From NCBI RefSeq assembly GCF_030406665.1, contig NZ_CP129121.1, forward strand, positions 1,736,001 through 1,800,000: a stretch of DNA of 64,000 nt, in the 5' to 3' direction. Positions within the stretch are counted from its first letter, which is position 1, and each line of letters begins with the position of its first letter. Shown piece by piece: positions 58,637-64,000 of the stretch. The notes beneath the pieces are model-generated. The model ran no database searches. It was not told the origin of the DNA and worked only from the letters and a program-made list of their open reading frames with translations. This DNA is from Halomonas halophila (GTDB lineage Bacteria > Pseudomonadota > Gammaproteobacteria > Pseudomonadales > Halomonadaceae). Made by a program: the position numbers and the translations under genes.

Positions 58637-60418
58637 ATGCGCAGCCATTATAGCGGCCAGCTGAACGAGACCATGGTGGATCAGACGGTCACCCTGTGCG
58701 GCTGGGTCCATCGCCGCCGTGACCATGGCGGGGTCATCTTCCTCGACATGCGCGACCGGGACGGCATCGCCCAGGTCGTGGTCGACCCCGACACCGCCGA
58801 GGCCTTCGCCAATGCCGACCGCGCCCGCAGCGAATACGTGCTGCGCATCAGCGGCCGCGTGCGTCTGCGCCCCGAGGGCACCCAGAACCCGAACATGCCC
58901 ACCGGCCTGATCGAGGTACTGGCCAAGGACGTGGAGGTCCTCAACACCGCCGCCACGCCCCCGTTCCAGCTTGACGAGCACGGCAAGGTCGGCGAGGAAG
59001 TGCGCCTCAAGCATCGCTACATCGACCTGCGCCGTCCGGAGATGATCGACAAGCTGCGCCTGCGCTCGCGCATCTCCCACAGCGTGCGCGCCTATCTCGA
59101 GGGGCAGGGCTTCCTCGACATCGAGACGCCGATCCTGACTCGCGCCACCCCGGAAGGCGCCCGCGACTACCTGGTGCCGAGCCGCACCCATCCGGGCAGC
59201 TTCTTCGCGCTGCCGCAGTCGCCGCAGCTGTTCAAGCAGCTGCTGATGGTCTCCGGCTTCGACCGCTACTACCAGATCGCCAAGTGCTTCCGCGACGAGG
59301 ACCTGCGCGCCGACCGCCAGCCCGAGTTCACCCAGATCGACCTCGAGGCCTCCTTCGTCGAGGAAGAGGACATCATGTCGATCACCGAGAACATGGTGCG
59401 CAACCTGTTCAAGGACGTGCTCGACGTCGAGCTGCCGGCATTTCCGCGCATGCCTTACGCCGAGGCCATGCAGCGCTTCGGTTCCGACAAGCCGGACCTG
59501 CGTATCCCGCTCGAGCTGACCGACGTCGACGACCTGATGAAGGACGTGGACTTCAAGGTCTTCTCCGGCCCGGCCAACGCCGATGACGGCCGCGTGGCCG
59601 CGCTCAAGGTCAAGGGCGGCGCCACCCTGACTCGCAAGGAAATCGACGAGTACACCAAGTTCGTCGGCATCTACGGCGCCCGGGGCCTGGCCTGGATCAA
59701 GGTCAACGAGCGCGCCAAGGGCCTCGATGGCCTGCAGTCGCCGATCGTCAAGTTCATGGAAGGCGTGGTCGAGCAGCTGCTGGACCGCGTCGGTGCCGAG
59801 GATGGCGACATCATCTTCTTCGGCGCGGACAAGACCAACATCGTCAACGAGGCGCTGGGCGCGCTGCGCGTCAAGCTGGGCGAGGACCTCGACCTCTACA
59901 CCGCCGAGTGGTCGCCGCTGTGGGTGGTCGACTTCCCGATGTTCGAGGCCGACGGCGAAGCGCGCCTGCAGGCGCTGCACCACCCGTTCACCGCGCCGTC
60001 CTGCGACGTGGAAACGCTCAAGAACAACCCGGCCGAGGCGCTGTCCCGCGCCTATGACATGGTCCTCAACGGCACCGAGCTGGGTGGCGGCTCGATCCGT
60101 ATCCACGACCAGGCCATGCAACAGAGCGTGCTCGAGCTGCTCGGCATCGGCGAGGAAGAGGCCCGCGAGAAGTTCGGCTTCCTGCTCGACGCCCTGCAGT
60201 ACGGCGCGCCGCCCCACGGCGGCCTGGCCTTCGGCCTCGACCGCCTGGTGATGCTGATGAGCGGTGCCCGCACCATCCGTGAGGTGATCGCCTTCCCCAA
60301 GACCCAGAGCGCGGCCTGCCTGATGACCGACGCCCCGGGCGAGGTCAGCGGCGAGCAGCTCAAGGAGCTCAACATTCGCCTGCGCCAGAAGGCCAAGGCG
60401 GAGGGCGCGGCCGAATAA
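58637..60418 (+). CDS. aspS: Aspartate--tRNA ligase (probably non-discriminating)
   Basis: A 593-aa class II synthetase of the bacterial type: OB-fold anticodon domain (1-105), catalytic core with [18 protein letters not shown] (motif 2), a GAD insertion (about 290-410), and motif 3 [14 protein letters not shown]. Position 30 in RRRDHGG is His, where E. coli AspRS has Leu; His at this place marks non-discriminating enzymes that also charge tRNA-Asn, as in Pseudomonas. Start of the aspS-yebC-ruvCAB group. Confidence 0.97.
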   Translation: MRSHYSGQLNETMVDQTVTLCGWVHRRRDHGGVIFLDMRDRDGIAQVVVDPDTAEAFANADRARSEYVLRISGRVRLRPEGTQNPNMPTGLIEVLAKDVEVLNTAATPPFQLDEHGKVGEEVRLKHRYIDLRRPEMIDKLRLRSRISHSVRAYLEGQGFLDIETPILTRATPEGARDYLVPSRTHPGSFFALPQSPQLFKQLLMVSGFDRYYQIAKCFRDEDLRADRQPEFTQIDLEASFVEEEDIMSITENMVRNLFKDVLDVELPAFPRMPYAEAMQRFGSDKPDLRIPLELTDVDDLMKDVDFKVFSGPANADDGRVAALKVKGGATLTRKEIDEYTKFVGIYGARGLAWIKVNERAKGLDGLQSPIVKFMEGVVEQLLDRVGAEDGDIIFFGADKTNIVNEALGALRVKLGEDLDLYTAEWSPLWVVDFPMFEADGEARLQALHHPFTAPSCDVETLKNNPAEALSRAYDMVLNGTELGGGSIRIHDQAMQQSVLELLGIGEEEAREKFGFLLDALQYGAPPHGGLAFGLDRLVMLMSGARTIREVIAFPKTQSAACLMTDAPGEVSGEQLKELNIRLRQKAKAEGAAE

Positions 60419-60440
60419 GCGGCGAGTCTCCCGTGATCGC

Positions 60441-60469
60441 ACCGGCGCCCCTTGTGGCGCCGGTGTCGT
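60441..60469 (+). terminator. Hairpin after aspS
   Basis: A 9-bp perfect stem (60441-60449 with 60456-60464), 6-nt loop, then GTCGTTTC. A moderate terminator 22 bp after the aspS stop. Confidence 0.6.
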
Positions 60470-60515
60470 TTCTGGGCTTCGATACCCAGATTTGCTTTAC
60501 CGACGACAAGGTGTC

Positions 60516-60577
60516 GCGAGGACGCGGTAAACCCATCCCTGGGCGCTTCTTTTGACGTCCTGTCAAAAGAACCTCGC
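60516..60577 (+). repeat. Structured intergenic repeat, copy B
   Basis: Outer stem GCGAGG (60516-60521)/CCTCGC (60572-60577); inner hairpin TCTTTTGAC/GTCAAAAGA (60548-60556 with 60562-60570). It shares AACCCATCC-Y-TGGGCGCT and the outer stem with copy A at 24125, while the second hairpin differs in both strands and stays paired. Confidence 0.7.
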
Positions 60578-60662
60578 TCCCCCTTATCCTCGGCGCTCAT
60601 CTCGCTGGGTACAGCAACATGGGCGTTTTCCCGACTGACGAGCCACCAAGAAAGGAGGGAAT

Positions 60663-61415
60663 ATGGCCGGCCATAGCAAATGGTCCAATATCAAGCATCG
60701 CAAGGCGGCTCAGGACGCCAGGCGCGGCAAGATCTTCAACAAGCTGATCCGCGAGCTGACCGTGGCCGCGCGGCAGGGCGGCGGCGATCCCGAGGACAAC
60801 CCGCGCCTGCGCGCCGCCATGGACAAGGCGCTCGGCAACAACATGCCCAAGGACACCGTGCAGCGGGCGGTGGATCGCGGCGCCGGCAACACCGACGGCG
60901 ACGCCATGGAGGAGGTCGTCTACGAGGGCTACGGCCCCGAAGGCGTGGCGGTGATGGTCGAGGCCATGACCGATAACCGCAATCGAACTGTCTCCGAGGT
61001 GCGACACGCCTTCGGCAAGCACGGCGGCAACCTCGGCACCTCCGGCTCGGTGGCCTTCATGTTCCACAAGCAGGGGAGGCTGACGCTGCCGCCAGGCGTC
61101 GACGAGGAGACGGCCATGGAAGCGACCCTGTCCGCCGAGCCCGAGGACATCGAGACCCTCGAGGACGGTCGCCTGGAGATCGTCACCACGCCGGACACCT
61201 TCGGTGCGGTCAAGGACGCCCTGTTGGAGGCGGGCATCACGCCCGAGGCCAGCGACGTGGGGCTGTATCCCGACACTTACACCCGCATCGACGACGTCGA
61301 ACTCGGCCGGCGCATCGTCGGGCTGGTCGACCGGCTCGAGGATCTCGACGATGTGCAGAATGTTTACACCAATGCCGACTTCTCCGATGACATTCTGGAA
61401 GCGTTGCATGATTGA
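60663..61415 (+). CDS. yebC: YebC/PmpR-family protein
   Basis: A 250-aa protein of the TACO1/YebC family, starting MAGHSKWSNIKHRKAAQD, with GYGPEGVAVMVEAMTDNRNRT in the middle. Described as a transcriptional regulator in some species and as a translation factor for difficult sequences in others. AGGAGG precedes the ATG. It sits between aspS and ruvC as in Pseudomonas. Its last ten codons are duplicated just beyond the stop. Confidence 0.95.
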   Translation: MAGHSKWSNIKHRKAAQDARRGKIFNKLIRELTVAARQGGGDPEDNPRLRAAMDKALGNNMPKDTVQRAVDRGAGNTDGDAMEEVVYEGYGPEGVAVMVEAMTDNRNRTVSEVRHAFGKHGGNLGTSGSVAFMFHKQGRLTLPPGVDEETAMEATLSAEPEDIETLEDGRLEIVTTPDTFGAVKDALLEAGITPEASDVGLYPDTYTRIDDVELGRRIVGLVDRLEDLDDVQNVYTNADFSDDILEALHD

Positions 61416-61481
61416 GGTAGAACACCAGCGCGCTCTCGACCGTGCGCCGATGACATTCTGGAAGCACTGCATGATGACTAG
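61384..61481 (+). repeat. Duplicated 3' end of yebC
   Basis: A 29-bp segment at 61384-61412 recurs at 61447-61475 with two changes, both synonymous in the yebC frame (GCG/GCA, TTG/CTG). The offset is 63 bp, so both copies share the frame. The first copy ends in TGA (61413-61415); reading through would add 22 codons to TAG 61479-61481. Only 24 bp separate the second stop from ruvC. Confidence 0.85.
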
Positions 61482-61505
61482 CCCCCGCGAGATGAAGGGC
61501 CCGAC

Positions 61506-62048
61506 ATGCTGATCCTGGGCATCGATCCGGGATCCCGGATCACCGGCTACGGCGTGCTGGACGTGACCGAGCCCAAGCCGAAGTACGTGACCAGCGGCTG
61601 CATCCGCACCCGCGGCGACGATCTCGCCCAGCGCCTGGCCCAGGTCTACGCCGGGGTCAGCGAGGTGATCGGCCTGCACGGGCCCGGCGAGTTCGCCATC
61701 GAGCAGGTGTTCATGTCGAAGAACGCCGACTCGGCGCTCAAGCTCGGCCAGGCGCGGGGCACCGCCATCGTCTGCGCGGCCAATCACGGCCTGCCGGTCA
61801 GCGAGTACGGCCCGCGCCAGATCAAGCAGGCGGTCACCGGCGGCGGGGCGGCCGACAAGACCCAGGTGCAGCACATGGTGACCGCCATCCTGGGTCTCTC
61901 CGGCACGCCCCAGGCCGATGCCGCCGACGCCCTGGCCATCGCCCTGACGCATGCCTATGCCCGGCTCGGACTGATCTGCCGGGGCAGCTACGGCGGCGGG
62001 CGAGGGCGTGGCAAGAGCGCGTCCTGGCGGGACTTTCGCCCCGAGTGA
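61506..62048 (+). CDS. ruvC: Holliday junction endodeoxyribonuclease RuvC
   Basis: A 180-aa resolvase. Catalytic D7 in [13 protein letters not shown], the acidic residue in FAIEQVFM (near 66) and the C-terminal [13 protein letters not shown] aspartates are present. It cuts Holliday junctions made by RuvAB. Typical length plus a short Gly/Arg-rich tail. 124 bp separate it from ruvA. Confidence 0.97.
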   Translation: MLILGIDPGSRITGYGVLDVTEPKPKYVTSGCIRTRGDDLAQRLAQVYAGVSEVIGLHGPGEFAIEQVFMSKNADSALKLGQARGTAIVCAANHGLPVSEYGPRQIKQAVTGGGAADKTQVQHMVTAILGLSGTPQADAADALAIALTHAYARLGLICRGSYGGGRGRGKSASWRDFRPE

Positions 62049-62172
62049 TGTCGCCTGACGGCGACGCCGAGGCGGTTGTCGAACAGCGTTCCGCGGGCTG
62101 GCATGGCCCGGGGGGGACCAGTATAGTGAGCGCGACGCGCTGCGGATTCATCATCAAGGACAGTGACATATC

Positions 62173-62784
62173 ATGATCGGACGCTTGCGAGGCACCCTGA
62201 TCGACAAGCAGCCGCCCTGGCTGCTGTTGGACGTGGCCGGGGTCGGCTACGAGCTGGAGGCCTCCATGACCACCCTGGTGGCATTGCCCGGGGTCGGCGA
62301 GGACGTGGTGCTGCATACCCATCTCACCGTGCGCGACGACGCCCACCTGCTCTACGGCTTCGCCCGCGAGCAGGAGCGGGCGCTGTTCCGTGCCCTGATC
62401 AAGGTCAACGGCGTCGGCCCCAAGCTGGCCCTGGCCATCCTCTCCGGCATGGACGAGGACGCCTTCATCCGCTGCGTGATGGACGACGACGTCAAGTCGC
62501 TGACGCGCCTGCCCGGCGTCGGCAAGAAGACCGCCGAGCGGCTGATCGTCGAGATGCGCGACCGCTTCCCGCACTGGGAGGCCGAAGCGCCCGCCGCCGG
62601 CGTGGCACCGTCGCCCGGCGCCGCCGCCGAACCGCGCCAGGAGCCGCTGGCCGAGGCCGAGGCGGCGCTGGTCAGCCTCGGCTACAAGCCGGCCGAGGCC
62701 GGGCGCATGCTCACCGGCCTCGAGGAAGAGGGCAGCACCGAGGCGATCATCAAGGCGGCGCTCGCGCGTCGCATGGCCGGTTGA
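62173..62784 (+). CDS. ruvA: Holliday junction branch migration protein RuvA
   Basis: A 203-aa protein: N-terminal OB fold (IGRLRGTLIDK), two helix-hairpin-helix motifs (KVNGVGPKLALAIL and RLPGVGKKTAERL), and a C-terminal domain that contacts RuvB. It forms the tetramer that holds the four-way junction. It is directly followed by ruvB. Confidence 0.97.
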   Translation: MIGRLRGTLIDKQPPWLLLDVAGVGYELEASMTTLVALPGVGEDVVLHTHLTVRDDAHLLYGFAREQERALFRALIKVNGVGPKLALAILSGMDEDAFIRCVMDDDVKSLTRLPGVGKKTAERLIVEMRDRFPHWEAEAPAAGVAPSPGAAAEPRQEPLAEAEAALVSLGYKPAEAGRMLTGLEEEGSTEAIIKAALARRMAG

Positions 62785-62835
62785 TGACCATGCCCGATAC
62801 GCAGCCTTTCATCACGATGCCGGCGGAGGACACCC

Positions 62836-63855
62836 ATGCTGGAGACTGACCGCCTGATCGCCGCCGAGGATCGCGAGGGCGAGGGCCATCTCGATCACGC
62901 CATCCGCCCCAAGCAGCTCGGCGACTACATCGGCCAGCCGCGGGTCCGCGAGCAGCTGGAGATCTTCATCCACGCCGCCCGCGGCCGCGACGAGAGCCTC
63001 GACCACACCCTGGTGTTCGGCCCACCGGGGCTCGGCAAGACCACGCTCGCCAACATCATCGCCACCGAGATGGGCGTCGGCCTGAAGTCGACCTCCGGGC
63101 CGGTGCTCGAGCGGGCCGGCGATCTCGCCGCCATGCTCACCAACCTTCAGCCCGGCGACGTGCTGTTCATCGACGAGATCCATCGCCTGTCGGCGGTGGT
63201 GGAAGAGATCCTCTATCCCGCCATGGAGGATTTCCAGCTCGACATCGTGATCGGCGAGGGGCCGGCCGCGCGCTCGATCAAGCTCGACCTGCCACCGTTC
63301 ACCCTGGTCGGCGCCACCACCCGGGCAGGCCTGCTGACCTCGCCGCTGCGCGACCGCTTCGGCATCGTCCAGCGCCTGGAGTTCTACTCCATCGACGAGC
63401 TCAGCGAGATCGTCGCCCGTTCAGCGCGGCTGCTGGGCGTGACCACCGACGACGCCGGCGCCCGGGAAGTGGCGCGCCGCTCCCGCGGCACCCCGCGCAT
63501 CGCCAACCGCCTGCTGCGCCGCGTGCGCGACTACGCCGAGGTACGCGGCGGCGGACGCATCGACGCCGAGATCGCCGACCAGGCCCTGAACATGCTCCAC
63601 GTCGACCACCACGGCCTGGACCACATGGACCGCCGGCTGCTGCTGGCGATGATCGAGAAATTCGACGGCGGCCCGGTGGGCGTAGACTCTCTGGCCGCGG
63701 CCATCGGCGAGGAGCGCGACACCATCGAGGACGTCATCGAGCCCTACCTGATCCAGCAGGGGCTGATGATGCGCACCGCCCGCGGCCGGGTGGTGACCCG
63801 TCAGGCCTGGCAGCACTTCGGCCTGGCTCCGGCGCCGACGCCTTCCCAAGACTGA
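62836..63855 (+). CDS. ruvB: Holliday junction branch migration helicase RuvB
   Basis: A 339-aa AAA+ motor. Walker A GPPGLGKT (62-69), Walker B FIDEIHRL (near 113), sensor 1 GATTRAG, and the C-terminal winged helix with [16 protein letters not shown]. It pumps DNA through the RuvA-held junction. The ATG is 51 bp after ruvA. Confidence 0.98.
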   Translation: MLETDRLIAAEDREGEGHLDHAIRPKQLGDYIGQPRVREQLEIFIHAARGRDESLDHTLVFGPPGLGKTTLANIIATEMGVGLKSTSGPVLERAGDLAAMLTNLQPGDVLFIDEIHRLSAVVEEILYPAMEDFQLDIVIGEGPAARSIKLDLPPFTLVGATTRAGLLTSPLRDRFGIVQRLEFYSIDELSEIVARSARLLGVTTDDAGAREVARRSRGTPRIANRLLRRVRDYAEVRGGGRIDAEIADQALNMLHVDHHGLDHMDRRLLLAMIEKFDGGPVGVDSLAAAIGEERDTIEDVIEPYLIQQGLMMRTARGRVVTRQAWQHFGLAPAPTPSQD

Positions 63856-63877
63856 CTTCGACGAGACGAGGATTCCC

Positions 63878-64000
63878 GTGAACGACGCCATGTCCATTCC
63901 CCACCTGATCATGAACGCCAGCGGCGTGGTCCAGGCGGTGATGCTGCTGCTGCTGCTGGGTTCGCTGCTGTCCTGGGTGGTGATCTTCCAGCGCACCTTC
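63878..64000 (+). CDS. tolQ: Tol-Pal system protein TolQ, N-terminal part
   Basis: The first 41 codons of a protein cut by the window end. The start is GTG 63878, with GAGGA (63868-63872) 5 nt ahead. The sequence has a hydrophobic helix (about 20-38) followed by WVVIFQRT, matching the TolQ N-terminus. TolQ is the inner-membrane motor part of Tol-Pal. In Pseudomonas a ybgC gene lies between ruvB and tolQ; it is absent here. Confidence 0.85.
   Translation, partial: MNDAMSIPHLIMNASGVVQAVMLLLLLGSLLSWVVIFQRTF

Overview
The window is a high-GC (roughly two-thirds G+C) stretch of a gammaproteobacterial chromosome, most like Halomonas or a close relative in Halomonadaceae. This rests on the protein sequences, the infC-rpmI-rplT-pheST-ihfA and aspS-yebC-ruvCAB-tolQ orders, and structured intergenic repeats that I associate with halophilic gammaproteobacteria. 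No rRNA, tRNA, insertion sequence, prophage or CRISPR array was seen. Coding density is high and most genes are core or common accessory genes.

Layout. 1-5.2 kb: translation operon infC (ATC start), rpmI, rplT, a terminator or attenuator, pheS, pheT, ihfA. 5.2-9 kb: DUF2788 protein, MioC-like flavodoxin, a small membrane protein, ppnN, a LysR regulator. 9.1-15.6 kb: glycine cleavage locus split in two, gcvH-gcvP on the minus strand facing away from an AGCS amino-acid symporter and gcvT on the plus strand, with a 499-bp control region between. 15.7-20 kb: minus-strand AlkB-type dioxygenase, PAP2 phosphatase, glycosyltransferase, LysM/degenerate-M23 lipoprotein and a YihG-type acyltransferase. 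20.3-24.9 kb: acetoacetate use (aacS, LysR regulator, scoA, scoB); D-3-hydroxybutyrate dehydrogenase at 28.1 kb completes the ketone-body/PHB-monomer route. 25-29 kb: DUF1338-like protein, grxA, inositol-monophosphatase-type enzyme, orphan HybE-like protein. 29-31 kb: RegB/RegA-type redox two-component system plus a small unknown ORF. 31.3-35.7 kb: RND adaptor and pump. 35.7-39 kb: a hipA-hipB pair in reversed order, divergent from a short-chain dehydrogenase and cysQ, with three palindromic operators between. 39-46.9 kb: unknown 101-aa protein, prfC, tatD-like, ygfZ, a small HMA-like protein, OsmC protein, uvrB, nei. 47-55 kb: class I fumarase, cardiolipin synthase, HypT-like regulator, NadM-Nudix, YihY/BrkB protein, Leu/Val-type dehydrogenase, acylphosphatase. 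55-58 kb: nucleoside hydrolase and ribokinase, D-2-hydroxyacid dehydrogenase. 58.3-64 kb: fmdB, aspS, yebC, ruvC, ruvA, ruvB and the start of tolQ.

How the genes work together. The gcv genes and symporter would import glycine or alanine and feed one-carbon metabolism. AacS, ScoAB and BdhA connect 3-hydroxybutyrate and acetoacetate to acetoacetyl-CoA. RegBA would sense the quinone pool. UvrB, Nei, AlkB-like and RuvCAB form a scattered DNA-repair set.

Most promising for follow-up: the hipA-hipB operator array shared with a metabolic gene pair; a structured repeat with compensatory base changes (24.1 and 60.5 kb); an exact 14-bp motif at three intergenic sites (15.6, 46.9, 57.2 kb); a 30-bp perfect inverted repeat at 51.2 kb; two 7-bp tandem repeats (28.9 and 41.3 kb); a duplicated yebC tail; and back-to-back DnaA boxes at 25.0 kb. 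I see no clear wholly new multi-gene system.
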